NCBI RefSeq assembly: GCF_016925495.1
Contig: NZ_CP070491.1
Coordinates: 434,001-498,000, forward strand
DNA: 64,000 nucleotides
Reading direction: 5' to 3'
Origin: Methylococcus sp. EFPC2
GTDB taxonomy: Bacteria > Pseudomonadota > Gammaproteobacteria > Methylococcales > Methylococcaceae
The position numbers and the translations under genes were made by a program. The notes beneath the pieces are model-generated. The model was not told the DNA's origin. It did no database searches and worked only from the letters and a program-made list of their open reading frames with translations. Below, one piece after another: positions 33,567 to 41,544 of this stretch (its first letter is position 1; the number at the start of each line of letters is the position of its first letter).

Positions 33567-34847
33567 TCAGGAGCGGACGTCGCCGTTCGCGGCGCCGGGG
33601 TCGGGTGAAAAACTGTGCAGGTAAAGCAGCGGATCGCGTTCGTCGTAGATGCGGTCGTCGATGAAGCGATCCGGCCCCAGGGTCGGCGAGGCATCATCCG
33701 GCTGCCAGGGTTCGTCGTGCGCGCCTTCGCTCTTGCGTTCGAAAGCGGGGCAGGGCAGTCCCAAAGCGTCGGCCGCCGCGCGATAGAGATCGGGGCGATA
33801 GACGGCACGGACCCGCCTGGGCCAATCGGCCGGCGCTTCGATCTGGTGCCAGCGCAGCATCTGGGTGACGATCCATTCGGCGTGCGACAGCCAGGGGAAG
33901 TTGGCGGCGTAGCGGTGAAAGACGTGAAAATCGGGCAGATAGCGTTCGCCTTCACCGGCCGCCTGGCGGAAACGGCCGGTCAAGCCGGCCAGCACGACCG
34001 ATTCCGGGGTATCCAGGTAGTCCGGCTGGGCCAGGAGCGAGGCGGCCTTCAGGCGGTTGATCGGATCGTCCAGCCAGCGGCAGGCTTCGATCAGGGCCAT
34101 GATGAGCGCTTGGTGGGTCGCCGGATGTTGTTCGGCCCAGCTTTGGGTAACGCTGAAAACTTTTTCCGGGTGGTTGTTCCAGATATCGCAGCTGGCCAGC
34201 AATACCCTGCCCACGCCCGATGCGACCGCCGCCGAATTCCAGGGTTCGCCGACGCAATAGCCGTCGATGCGTCCGGCTTCGAGCTGTTCCACCATGCGCG
34301 GCGGCGGCACGACGATCAGGCGTACGTCGCGATCCGGGTCCACGCCGCCCGCCGCCAGCCAGTAACGCAGCAGATAGTTGTGCGATGAGTAGGGGTAGAC
34401 CATGGCGAAGGTCGGCGGCTCGCGGCCTTCCGCACGGTCCGCGGCCAGCAGCTTGCGCAGTGCCCGCGCGGTGATAGGCTCATTCGCCATGGCGTGCGGA
34501 TCCTGTTCGACCAGCCGCCGATAGAGCGCTTGCGAGACGGTGATGGCGTTGCCGTTCAGTCCCAGGGACAGACCGACGACCATGGGTTGGGCCAGTGCAT
34601 CCGCGCCCAGGCTGGAGGCCAGGGGCATGGGGGCCAGCATTTGCGCGCCGTCCAGCAGGCCGATGCCGACCTTGTCGCGGATGTTGGCCCAGGAGGGTTC
34701 GCGGGACAGAACCACGTCCAGTCCGTATTGCGCGAAAAAGCCCTGTTCGAGCGCAACCACCAGGGGGGCGCAGTCGGTGAGCGGGATATAGCCGAGCGTG
34801 AGCGCGGCTTTTTCCGGTTCGCGTAGGGGTTGGCGTTGTGCGTACAC
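33567..34847 (-). CDS. nasS: NrtA-like cytoplasmic nitrate sensor, NasS
   Basis: 426 aa from a GTG at 34847 preceded by TTTAAGGAAG; longer frames would run through the attenuator hairpin. It aligns by eye with NrtA throughout (GYIPLTDCAPLVVALEQGF, IDGYCVGEPWNSAAV, HPEKVFSVTQSWAEQHP). It has no signal peptide, which is the hallmark of NasS, the cytoplasmic nitrate sensor that sequesters NasT. It is the first gene of the long nas operon, whereas nasT is at the far end in its own unit. Confidence 0.88.
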   Translation of the reverse strand: MYAQRQPLREPEKAALTLGYIPLTDCAPLVVALEQGFFAQYGLDVVLSREPSWANIRDKVGIGLLDGAQMLAPMPLASSLGADALAQPMVVGLSLGLNGNAITVSQALYRRLVEQDPHAMANEPITARALRKLLAADRAEGREPPTFAMVYPYSSHNYLLRYWLAAGGVDPDRDVRLIVVPPPRMVEQLEAGRIDGYCVGEPWNSAAVASGVGRVLLASCDIWNNHPEKVFSVTQSWAEQHPATHQALIMALIEACRWLDDPINRLKAASLLAQPDYLDTPESVVLAGLTGRFRQAAGEGERYLPDFHVFHRYAANFPWLSHAEWIVTQMLRWHQIEAPADWPRRVRAVYRPDLYRAAADALGLPCPAFERKSEGAHDEPWQPDDASPTLGPDRFIDDRIYDERDPLLYLHSFSPDPGAANGDVRS

Positions 34848-34873
34848 GATGGGCTTCCTTAAATTCCAGGCAT

Positions 34874-34932
34874 AAAAAAAGGGCTGCGGCGTCCCCACCC
34901 AGACTCTGGATGAGGTGAGGACGCCGTTGCCC
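34874..34932 (-). promoter_or_regulatory. leader attenuator of the nas operon
   Basis: The minus-strand leader has GGGCAACGGCGTCC (34932-34919) pairing with GGACGCCGCAGCCC (34894-34881), a 14-bp stem with a 2-base internal mismatch, followed by seven T (34880-34874). It sits 27 bp before the nasS start. This is an intrinsic terminator inside a leader, the expected target of NasT antitermination as in nasF-type leaders. The same core occurs ahead of nasT. Confidence 0.85.
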
Positions 34933-34979
34933 TTAAGGGAGAACACCAAACCTTGATGACTCCGATTTGCCTGTATAAA

Positions 34980-34995
34980 TGCACTCGACGTGCCA
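34980..34995 (-). promoter_or_regulatory. sigma-54 promoter of the nas operon
   Basis: The minus strand reads TGGCACGTCGAGTGCA. The GG and GC are spaced 12 apart and the left half is a perfect TGGCACG. Transcription would start near 34968, giving a leader of about 120 nt that includes the attenuator. A possible NtrC half-site TGCACC is at 35081-35086. Nitrogen (NtrC/sigma-54) control combined with nitrate-specific antitermination is the usual logic for assimilatory nitrate genes. Confidence 0.75.
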
Positions 34996-35145
34996 AGGAC
35001 CCAAGAATGGGCCGAACGCCGATGTAGCCTGAGAACTGGCTATGGCCCAGAACGGAAGGAGTCTTAGGCTGACCCGAATTTGCACCAAGAGGAGGAAAAA
35101 GAGGGCGGAATGCCCAAGATTGATGCGGAGATCAGAAGTTGGTGT

Positions 35146-35171
35146 GGGAGCGGGCTAAAGCCCGCTCCTGC
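35146..35171. repeat. small hairpin GGGAGCGGGCT-AAA-GCCCGCTCC
   Basis: A perfect inverted repeat with a three-base loop in tgtgGGAGCGGGCTaaAGCCCGCTCCtgcg. This motif is a common dispersed palindrome in gammaproteobacteria. It lies just past the stop of the small minus-strand protein and may help end that transcript. Confidence 0.55.
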
Positions 35172-35195
35172 GAAGATATAGCGCGAACCGCCAGG

Positions 35196-35354
35196 TCAGC
35201 GGTCGCCGATGTCCGGTCCTTCGCAGCCCAGGCCGTTGCCGATGCGGTCGTAGTCCTGACACTCAGCGGACGGGTAGGCGGCCTGTCGGTCGTGCGCCAT
35301 CCACGCAAGGGCGAGCAATAGGAAGGCCCAGGCAATCATGTCTGCGGTTTTCAT
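35196..35354 (-). CDS. small membrane or secreted protein, unknown
   Basis: 52 aa. ATG at 35354 has GGGAGA seven bases upstream. The N-terminal third is a hydrophobic helix (MIAWAFLLLALAWMAH), followed by a polar part with two Cys (AECQDYD and GLGCEGPD). Could be a signal-anchored periplasmic peptide with one disulfide. No family recognised. Confidence 0.5.
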   Translation of the reverse strand: MKTADMIAWAFLLLALAWMAHDRQAAYPSAECQDYDRIGNGLGCEGPDIGDR

Positions 35355-35425
35355 GCGGTATCTCCCACAGTGACGAACTGGCAGAGGACGAAATTCCTCA
35401 GTGCGAGATTTGTGCCGCGACTAGT

Positions 35426-36826
35426 TTAACGCGTCGAGTGGGATGCGGATTCGAGGCCGGTCGTATGACCGATGGCGGAGGGTCGCTTGCCGTCGAGGTA
35501 GCGCCGCCACATCGTGGCGTAGAGGGTTTCCAGATGGCGGGTGTAATTTTGGATGTCGAATAGCGGCGTGGTCAGCCGATTCGTATCGAGTTTGCGCTTC
35601 AGCTTACGAAATAGCTCGGGTGATGTCGCCAGTTCTAGGGCTAGTTCGTAGTAGCCGTCGAGATCGGCGGCGATCAGTTCCGGCAGGCCGACTGCATGCA
35701 GCAGGCTGCCGGCCACTCGCGATGGGAAGGTGTCGCCCGCGCAGGTGACGACGGGTACGCCGGCCCACAAGGCATCGCTGGCGGTCGTGTGGGCGTTGTA
35801 CGGCAGTGTATCGAGGACCAGATCGGCGAGCCCCAGGCGCCCCAGATGTTCGTTTTGCGCTTGGTCCGGCGCGAAAACGAGCCGGGCAGGGGCAATGCCG
35901 CGTTGGCAGGCGGCGTCGCGCAAATTACCTTCCGCCGTAGTGCTGTCGAGCAGCCACAGTACGCTGTCCGGAACATTGGCAAGCAGCCGGCACCAGACGT
36001 CGAAAATTTCCGGCGTGATCTTGTAGGCTTGATTGAAGCAGCAAAACACGAAGCCCCGCTCCGGCAATCCTGCCTCCGCGCGTCCGGGGCGCCGGCCGAT
36101 TCGGGCGTGTCGCCCGTGGGGCTGATAGCTGTGGGGCAGGTAAGCGAACGCCTCGCTGTAGTCGACCTCGGTGCCCGGAGGCGTCAGATAAGGGTCGGTG
36201 ACGATATAGTCGCAGAAGTCTCCGCCCAGCGTGCCCGGATATCCGAGGTAATTCACCTGTATGGGGGCGGGGCGGTAGGTGAGGATGACCGTCCGTGTCC
36301 CCGCGGTATAGCCTTTCAGGTCTATCAGTATGTCGACGTCGTGGCTGTGTATGTGGCGCGCGGATTCCGACGTCGACAAGGTCTGGATATCGAAAAAACG
36401 GTCGAAGCTTTTTTCCAGCCGTTTGCGCATGCTCTGACCGTCGTCCGCGCCATAGGAATACGCGTAGATCTCGAACCGTTCCCTGTCGTGCGCTTCGAAC
36501 AACTCCTCCATGAGGCGTGAGGTCGCGTGTTCGTGAAAGTCGCATGAAAGGTAGCCCAGTCGTATCTTCGCTTTGCCCGTGGCGGGGAAGCTAAAGCTCA
36601 AATCTTCCCGCTCCACCGCCGATGCGGCTATGCGCGGCTGCATCCACAATTCGGCGCAGGCGCGTTGCTCGGCGGCGCTCATGCCGGGGAGAGAAAGCAA
36701 ATGAAACGGGGCCACCGTTCCGGCTTCTTTTCTGGCCAGCGCATCGCGCACCTTTTCGCGCCATTCGTCCAGCCGCTCCCACTCGCACATGCGGCGGCTG
36801 AGGGCATAGTGTTTCATGGCGTTCAT
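35426..36826 (-). CDS. SPINDLY/OGT-type glycosyltransferase without TPR repeats (GT41)
   Basis: 466 aa from ATG at 36826 (or 36817, three codons later). The catalytic pattern of the OGT/SPINDLY family is clear: LSCDFHEHATSRLMEELF with the conserved His, VDILIDLKGYTAGTRT, GYPGTLGGDFCDY, FNQAYKITPEIFDVW with the conserved Lys, and DTLPYNAHTTASDALWAGVPVVT. Family members normally carry many N-terminal TPRs; here only about 80 residues precede the catalytic region. It could be a genuinely short form or the remains of a longer gene. Likely transfers GlcNAc or fucose-type sugars to protein. Confidence 0.88.
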   Translation of the reverse strand: MNAMKHYALSRRMCEWERLDEWREKVRDALARKEAGTVAPFHLLSLPGMSAAEQRACAELWMQPRIAASAVEREDLSFSFPATGKAKIRLGYLSCDFHEHATSRLMEELFEAHDRERFEIYAYSYGADDGQSMRKRLEKSFDRFFDIQTLSTSESARHIHSHDVDILIDLKGYTAGTRTVILTYRPAPIQVNYLGYPGTLGGDFCDYIVTDPYLTPPGTEVDYSEAFAYLPHSYQPHGRHARIGRRPGRAEAGLPERGFVFCCFNQAYKITPEIFDVWCRLLANVPDSVLWLLDSTTAEGNLRDAACQRGIAPARLVFAPDQAQNEHLGRLGLADLVLDTLPYNAHTTASDALWAGVPVVTCAGDTFPSRVAGSLLHAVGLPELIAADLDGYYELALELATSPELFRKLKRKLDTNRLTTPLFDIQNYTRHLETLYATMWRRYLDGKRPSAIGHTTGLESASHSTR

Positions 36827-36879
36827 CTTCAAGGGCCTATGTGCTTTAAACACGCGATGCGGAAGCTGCGTGCAGGCCC

Positions 36880-37152
36880 CTATAGCCCACGCTCCGGAAA
36901 ATAGTCCGACCGGCCGTCGGTGCGTTTGGAAACTAGGGTAATCCGCGGCTCGGTCGAGGTCTTGACCCGGCTGTCGCGCCGGCATTCCGGGCAGGAATAG
37001 GGTTTCGTGAGGGACACCGCCTTGGAGTGATAGGCCGCCTGCCAGGTGATATCGACGCGGAATACGCATCCGCAGTAGCCGCAGGTATGTCGAAAGTTGG
37101 CAGTTGAAAGGCGGTGCTCGGGCGATGGTGATGGCAAGCTGTCGGTGTGCAT
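36880..37152 (-). CDS. small zinc-ribbon-like protein, unknown
   Basis: 90 aa, ATG at 37152 with GAGG upstream. Two Cys pairs, CGYCGC near residue 24 and CPEC near residue 54, fit a zinc ribbon. The C-terminal third is basic. It precedes the OGT-like gene by 53 bp on the same strand and may be co-transcribed with it. No family recognised; the frame could also be chance. Confidence 0.5.
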   Translation of the reverse strand: MHTDSLPSPSPEHRLSTANFRHTCGYCGCVFRVDITWQAAYHSKAVSLTKPYSCPECRRDSRVKTSTEPRITLVSKRTDGRSDYFPERGL

Positions 37153-37581
37153 TTCAACCTCATGGAGTCCGGATCGGATTAAATGGGCCCTCCGGACGTT
37201 ATGGCTGGATAACGTTTGCCGGCGGGGTAGATCGAACGCTCGCGAGGCCTGTCGTCGGCCGTGGCGATGGCGGGTGCAGGGTAGGTTGCGAGGTAGGCGC
37301 CTGGAGGAAAAGGCTAGGCGATGCGCCGAGCGAGGAGCCTACAAAACACGCGAGTTTCTGTGGGGGCAACTCGCTTATAACACATTGCCTCGTCCGGAGG
37401 AAACCGGCGGCAAGGCCCACTTGCTGCCATGCAAGGGCCGTAAGGCAGAATACGCTGCGCTATTCTGCCTTACGAGGGCTGACCCCAAAATTACCAAAAT
37501 TGGATGGCGTGATAGACATTCGGGGAAGTTATAAAGCGATTCAATCACTTGTTAGCCATAACTTAGCGAATCACAAGACTA
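37153..37581. other. intergenic region with one perfect hairpin
   Basis: 429 bp with no supported gene. The only clear structure is GTAAGGCAGAATA (37440-37452), an 8-base loop, and its exact inverse TATTCTGCCTTAC (37461-37473). The surrounding bases give no T-tract, so it is not an obvious terminator. Confidence 0.5.
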
Positions 37582-37971
37582 CTATTCCGCCGGAAGGTCA
37601 CCCGGCTTTGCGTTCAAAAACCAGTCGGGAGGGGACCAACTTCCTGGAATGTGCTTATGTCCCCAAAGTGCCAGCTGTTGTAATACCGGTAGCAGATCGG
37701 CCCCCTTGCGGGTCAACGCATATTCATGCCTCACGGGTTTCTCTTGATAAGGGTGTTTTTCTATGATTCCGTCTTCCTCAAGTTTACGTAGGCGGTTTGC
37801 GAGGATATTTGTCGGAATGCCCTCTGGCGAATCCTGAAAGTCCTTGTATTTTCTTTTGCGGATCATCAAGTCCCGCACGATGACCAAGCTCCATTTGTCA
37901 CCCAGCAGATCGAGCGACGCAGCGACTGGACATGGAGAACGGAATACGGGTACGCCAACTTCTTTGCGCAT
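37582..37971 (-). CDS. HxlR-family transcriptional regulator
   Basis: 129 aa. The winged helix of the HxlR type is plain: CPVAASLDLLGDKWSLVIVRDLM near the N-terminus, FQDSPEGIPTNILANRLRKLEEDGII in the recognition region, and YALTRKGADLLPVLQQLALWG near the end. A Cys in SPCPVAA near residue 14 may be a redox sensor, as in several HxlR proteins that respond to aldehydes or quinones. Divergent from the GFA-family gene with palindromic operators between them. Confidence 0.93.
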   Translation of the reverse strand: MRKEVGVPVFRSPCPVAASLDLLGDKWSLVIVRDLMIRKRKYKDFQDSPEGIPTNILANRLRKLEEDGIIEKHPYQEKPVRHEYALTRKGADLLPVLQQLALWGHKHIPGSWSPPDWFLNAKPGDLPAE

Positions 37972-37993
37972 GTTTGTTATCCTGTTTTAGTCA

Positions 37994-38008
37994 CTTGCAA
38001 AATGCAAG
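37994..38008. promoter_or_regulatory. candidate HxlR operator 1
   Basis: CTTGC-AAAAT-GCAAG: a 5-bp palindrome sharing its half-site with the larger palindrome 15 bp further on. It lies 23 bp upstream of the hxlR-type gene start. Confidence 0.5.
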
Positions 38009-38022
38009 ATTATGTGCCATGG

Positions 38023-38053
38023 TACTGTCGCTTGCAATTGGCAAGCGACAGTA
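38023..38053. promoter_or_regulatory. candidate HxlR operator 2 (perfect 13-bp palindrome)
   Basis: TACTGTCGCTTGC-AATTG-GCAAGCGACAGTA: both arms are exact inverses, and the inner CTTGC-N5-GCAAG repeats the first site. It ends 22 bp before the GFA gene start, so it overlaps its likely promoter and would be well placed for repression. Confidence 0.65.
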
Positions 38054-38074
38054 TGTGATAAGGAGATTAAGCGC

Positions 38075-38521
38075 ATGAACACAGCGATAAATACCTCAGT
38101 CGATATAAAAGGCGGCTGCCTGTGCGGCGCCGTGCGGTATGAAGTCAGTGCCACCCCGGTTATGGCGGGTTTTTGTTACTGCGAGAGTTGCCGCAAGCTC
38201 AGCGGTTCAGGGCATGCTTTTCACGCCCTGGTACCGGCAACAGCCTTGACGATCAGCGGTAACGTCCGCGAATTTGAATGGAAGGCGGATAGCGGGAACA
38301 GCGTTATCGCCGGCTTCTGCCCCACCTGTGGCAGTCCCTTGTTCGGGAAGAGTTCCGGCATGCCGGGCATGGTGACATTCAGAGTGGCAAGCCTGGACTC
38401 CCCTGCCGCCATATCGCCGCAAATGGCGGTTTACACCAAGCGGTTACTGGCGTGGGATCACCTGGACCCGGCATTACCTGCCTTCAAGGAAATGCCCCCC
38501 ATGGCTCCTCAAGAGGGGTAG
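38075..38521 (+). CDS. GFA-family zinc protein
   Basis: 148 aa; ATG at 38075 with AGGAG upstream. Zinc ligands typical of the GFA fold are visible: GGCLCGAVRYEV, FCYCESCRKLSG and FCPTCGSPLF. Founding members were proposed to form S-hydroxymethyl-glutathione from formaldehyde, but most family members have no proven activity. First gene of a three-gene operon with TfoX-like and YCII-like proteins. Confidence 0.92.
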   Translation: MNTAINTSVDIKGGCLCGAVRYEVSATPVMAGFCYCESCRKLSGSGHAFHALVPATALTISGNVREFEWKADSGNSVIAGFCPTCGSPLFGKSSGMPGMVTFRVASLDSPAAISPQMAVYTKRLLAWDHLDPALPAFKEMPPMAPQEG

Positions 38522-38527
38522 TCCGTG

Positions 38528-38917
38528 ATGAATGCGCACCAACCTTCTTGTCCCGCGAGTCTTGAAGAGCGAATCCGCAGTTATCTCATCGGCTTGCCGG
38601 TTTCCGAGAAGCGCATGTTTGGCGGCATAAGCTTCCTGCTCAATGGAAACGTGCTGTGCTGCGCCTCGAAAAAAGGCGTGATGGCTCGCGTTGGCAAAGA
38701 TGCGGAGCCCCAGGCGCTTGCCCATCCCATGGCAAAGCGTTGCGACGGTGCCGGCCATCCCATGCCCGGTTTCATTTCAATTGAGCCTGATGGAATACGC
38801 CAAGACGATGCGCTTGCGAGTTGGCTGCAAATGGCGCTGAATTATGTTAGCACGCTTCCCCCTAAGTCAGAAAAAACCAAGGATAAACCGCGATACTCCA
38901 AAAGGAGAGATCAATGA
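38528..38917 (+). CDS. TfoX N-terminal domain protein
   Basis: 129 aa from ATG at 38528 (a GTG one codon earlier is also possible). The core EKRMFGGISFLLNGNVLCCASKKGVMARVGKD matches the TfoX/Sxy N-terminal domain found in competence regulators and in many stand-alone proteins of unknown role. The C-terminus is a basic tail. No TfoX C-terminal domain, so a competence role is not implied. Overlaps the next gene by four bases. Confidence 0.85.
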   Translation: MNAHQPSCPASLEERIRSYLIGLPVSEKRMFGGISFLLNGNVLCCASKKGVMARVGKDAEPQALAHPMAKRCDGAGHPMPGFISIEPDGIRQDDALASWLQMALNYVSTLPPKSEKTKDKPRYSKRRDQ

Positions 38918-39195
38918 AAAAGTTTATGTTTCTGCATTACGGCTTTGAAAAACCTACCCCGGAAATCATGAATGCATGGCAGGTCTGGTTCGAATCCATT
39001 TCAGACAAGCAAATAGAGCAGGGTGGATTCGCCGGTGGTCGAGAAATCTCAAAGAATGGAACCAAAGATCTCCCCTGGAACATCGAGTCCATTACGGGTT
39101 ACAACATTATCGAAGCAGAAGACCTTGATGCTGCTGAAAAACTGGCGCAAAGCAATCCGTTTATTTCAAGCATTAGAATCTATGAGTTGAGGTAA
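38914..39195 (+). CDS. YCII-related small protein
   Basis: 93 aa. Starts at an ATGA overlap. The sequence KKFMFLHYGFEKPTPEIMNAWQ and ITGYNIIEAEDLDAAEKLAQSNPF has the ferredoxin-like layout of the YCII/DGPF family. Members are often linked to sigma factors or to small-molecule degradation; no catalytic residue can be named here. Last gene of the GFA operon. Confidence 0.78.
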   Translation: MKKFMFLHYGFEKPTPEIMNAWQVWFESISDKQIEQGGFAGGREISKNGTKDLPWNIESITGYNIIEAEDLDAAEKLAQSNPFISSIRIYELR

Positions 39196-39228
39196 GCATC
39201 ACCGGCTATCAATGTCATCGACACGGAC

Positions 39229-39268
39229 GGCGCAACGCGGAATGCCTCCGCCGACACCGCGTTGTGCC
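39229..39268 (+). terminator. hairpin at the end of the GFA operon
   Basis: GGCGCAACGCGG (39229-39240) and CCGCGTTGTGCC (39257-39268) form a 12-bp stem with one mismatch around a 16-nt loop, 34 bp after the last stop. Only a weak T content follows, so termination efficiency is uncertain. Confidence 0.5.
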
Positions 39269-39627
39269 GCCAGTTATTCTGAATGTCGAGGCTGTGGGAA
39301 AACCCTTTCTCGTAAAAACTGTACTCAACAAATCAATTAATTGGCCTCGTGAAAATCACCCAAAACAGGGTTTTCCTTCATCCTCGTCATGTGTTTGGAA
39401 AGCTTGGTGGATATGGCGTAGCTTGAGACGCTAGCCGTGGAAAACAATGATGGTACCGGTTCCGTGAGTTAGGCAAACGCGATGCCACGGTGCGGAAGGC
39501 CTGGATACTCGTAAATCCGGTCATGCCCATGGCGAGCGTCGCAAAATCCGGCACCGACCGTAGCGTTGCCGGTGGGAACTTTCGCCAATATGGGGCTGGC
39601 CGTCTTAAGTGGTGAGTGGTGCACGAT
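39269..39627. other. intergenic region without supported gene
   Basis: About 360 bp, more AT-rich at its start, with scattered short frames on both strands that lack start signals and domain patterns. I see no clear promoter. Confidence 0.4.
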
Positions 39628-40035
39628 ATGTTCGCGATCAAAGCCAAAGTGAGCGATCCGGGAGCCAAGTCGTGGGTCTTCAGCGAGCAGAAGACAATGT
39701 ATGGCGGTAGGCATGTCTGTGAAGGCGACCTGATCTTTGTCTTCGCAAGCGAGAACGAAGGTGGTGTGGGGCTGGTCGCGAGTGGGGTTGTTACGGCGGC
39801 TGAAGCCATACCAAGAAAACAAGGCATCGAACGTCAAACGCCACGAGTAAGCATCACCGTCGAGCGCACAGCCGTAGCGAAGCGGCGACTGGGCCGAAGT
39901 GAGCTAAAGCCCTATAGCGACTGGAGCGACGGACGTCCTGAGACTGAACTCAATTTCAAGTTTTATCGCCAGGCAACGAACAAGATCGTCGGTATCTCCA
40001 ATGAAGCAACAGCGTTCCTGCACGGTTTTTTCTAG
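39628..40035 (+). CDS. hypothetical protein, possibly PUA/EVE-like
   Basis: 135 aa from ATG at 39628; a GTG at 39616 is an alternative. The opening KSWVFSEQKTMYGGRHVCEGDLIFVFASENEGGVGLVASGVV has the beta-strand pattern and GD-turn of PUA-like (EVE/ASCH-type) modules that bind modified bases or RNA. That assignment is by eye only. No partner gene is adjacent. Confidence 0.6.
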   Translation: MFAIKAKVSDPGAKSWVFSEQKTMYGGRHVCEGDLIFVFASENEGGVGLVASGVVTAAEAIPRKQGIERQTPRVSITVERTAVAKRRLGRSELKPYSDWSDGRPETELNFKFYRQATNKIVGISNEATAFLHGFF

Positions 40036-40361
40036 TGCTGTCAGGCGCTCAATGTACTTTGCATTACCCGTGCGTCTAACTTTTCGTATCCCCGCCCCGA
40101 ACGCAAGAAACTAAGCAATAGGGAGGGCGATAAGGATGCGGTGGCCTATCCGGCATTTGAAGTCGATATTGTGCGGTTCGTTCCGGCGGGAAATTCGCGT
40201 ACGGCGCGGTAATCGCCGCCTAAAGGCTGCTCGCACCATGAGATATTTGGGCGGGGTTGCCATATAAAGTCGCAAAGCGAACACTTCGATCTCCCTCTCC
40301 TCCGGAAGAGACCGCTCGGCCCCATGGCCCGCGGATTGTAGCCTTGGAACCGAGCGTTCAC

Positions 40362-40398
40362 GGGAAGTCGACTGCCATTCAAGGCAGTCGACTTTCCC
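40362..40398. repeat. perfect palindrome GGGAAGTCGACTGCC / GGCAGTCGACTT
   Basis: Inverse arms flank a six-base loop (ATTCAA). It is followed at once by a CCCTCATCCGGCCCTTCGGGCC-type repeat with inverted GGAGAAGG/CCTTCTCC arms. These are dispersed intergenic repeats, marking this as a junk-rich zone. Confidence 0.6.
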
Positions 40399-40533
40399 AT
40401 TCACCTTCCCTCATCCGGCCCTTCGGGCCACCTTCTCCCAGAGGGAGAAGGGGATAAGGAGCGACCTTCGGTCGCCGGTTGCTGGGTAGGGACGGGGTGA
40501 GGGAAACAGGTTGTGTGGAAAGCCGATTTTTGC

Positions 40534-40715
40534 CGCCAAGCCAAGTACCCGGAACGGCGTGAAAAAGCGGCGGAGCTTCGGGCCCTTAAGGCGAGGCGGA
40601 GAACCAGCGATTGGAACGCGGGTTGAACCGCAAGGAAAAGGCCCTGGCCGAAGCGGCGGCGTTACTGGTGCTGTAAAAAAAGTATTAGGCGCTCTTGGGG
40701 GAGAAGGCGGGTATG
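40534..40715 (+). pseudogene. remnant of a transposase OrfA (IS3-like helix-turn-helix protein)
   Basis: One frame reads RQAKYPERREKAAELRALKAR, and after a +1 shift near 40595 continues ENQRLERGLNRKEKALAE and AAALLVL before a stop at 40674, then KKY-ALLG beyond it. This is the conserved coiled-coil C-terminus of small helix-turn-helix transposases (RKEKALAEAAALLVLKKK pattern). The N-terminus and OrfB are missing. Confidence 0.7.
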
Positions 40716-40749
40716 GGAAACATCGCGTTCTTGCATGCATGCCCCGAAC

Positions 40750-41544
40750 TTAGTTTTCCAGCAAAGCCACTGTTCGCCTACGCCTTAGCCCCACCAACCC
40801 CAGCAAAGCACTACCCATCAACCACGCCGCTGCAGGCACCGGCACTGCGCGCACTGGCCAAGCAAAGAACTGGTTGTCCTTGTACTGATCAAACTGGGTG
40901 CCAAAATAGGTATAGAAGCTCCACGCGTGCCTGGGATCGGCCGTGAACTCCGTACCCGACCAATACCAGTACACGCTATCCGGCACATTGGAAAATAAGT
41001 CGTAATTGGAGTTGTGCTTAGTCGTAATGGGCGTATTTGCTAGCCCGCCCAGCTCGGTGTAGAACAAATGCCCTAGCTCACTATCGGTCATCTCATAACC
41101 CGAAATCTCGATCGGAGTAATTGGCAAACGCCAACCGGTTTCACCACCGTAGCTGATACTGTTCAGGTAACCCACCCAGGCCTGAGCACCCCACCAACTC
41201 AACTGGCCGGTCGCGGCATTGAAATCACCCGCAGTCAGGGTGTAGGCGCCGCTGTGGGCGGGAGTATCCAACGAGTTTGGCGTGTCATGGATTACGCCGC
41301 CTACCGAGTTGATGACCGTCGTGACAAAAATTGCCGCGTTGCCTGAAGCGGTCGCCAGAGTCTTGAACAAGTTGGCGTCCTGAGCCCAGGTAACGTTGAG
41401 ATCTGTGTCATGGATCAGTCCGTCACCAACATCGACTAAGGCCGCCGAGGGTGCATCCGAAAAAGCAAGAGTAAAGGTGAGCGCCAATCCCGCCAGAATG
41501 CGGTTTGGCTTGAGTTGAATTGGAGTCAACATCATGGCCTCCAT
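40750..41544 (-). CDS. VPLPA-CTERM sorting-domain protein with DUF1566-like region
   Basis: 264 aa (start MEAMM at 41544; MMLTP at 41535 equally likely). N-terminal signal peptide (ILAGLALTFTLAFSDAPSAA). The middle contains GLIHDTDLNVTWAQDANLF and WRLPITPIE, typical of the DUF1566 domain. The C-terminus VPVPAAAWLMGSALLGLVGLRRRR is a VPLPA/PEP-CTERM sorting signal, recognised by an exosortase for surface or exopolysaccharide attachment. No exosortase lies in this window. Confidence 0.9.
   Translation of the reverse strand: MEAMMLTPIQLKPNRILAGLALTFTLAFSDAPSAALVDVGDGLIHDTDLNVTWAQDANLFKTLATASGNAAIFVTTVINSVGGVIHDTPNSLDTPAHSGAYTLTAGDFNAATGQLSWWGAQAWVGYLNSISYGGETGWRLPITPIEISGYEMTDSELGHLFYTELGGLANTPITTKHNSNYDLFSNVPDSVYWYWSGTEFTADPRHAWSFYTYFGTQFDQYKDNQFFAWPVRAVPVPAAAWLMGSALLGLVGLRRRRTVALLEN

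Noticed and set aside
35132-35335. 67-codon minus-strand frame
   Set aside because: Overlaps the better-supported 52-aa frame with signal-like N-terminus in another frame.
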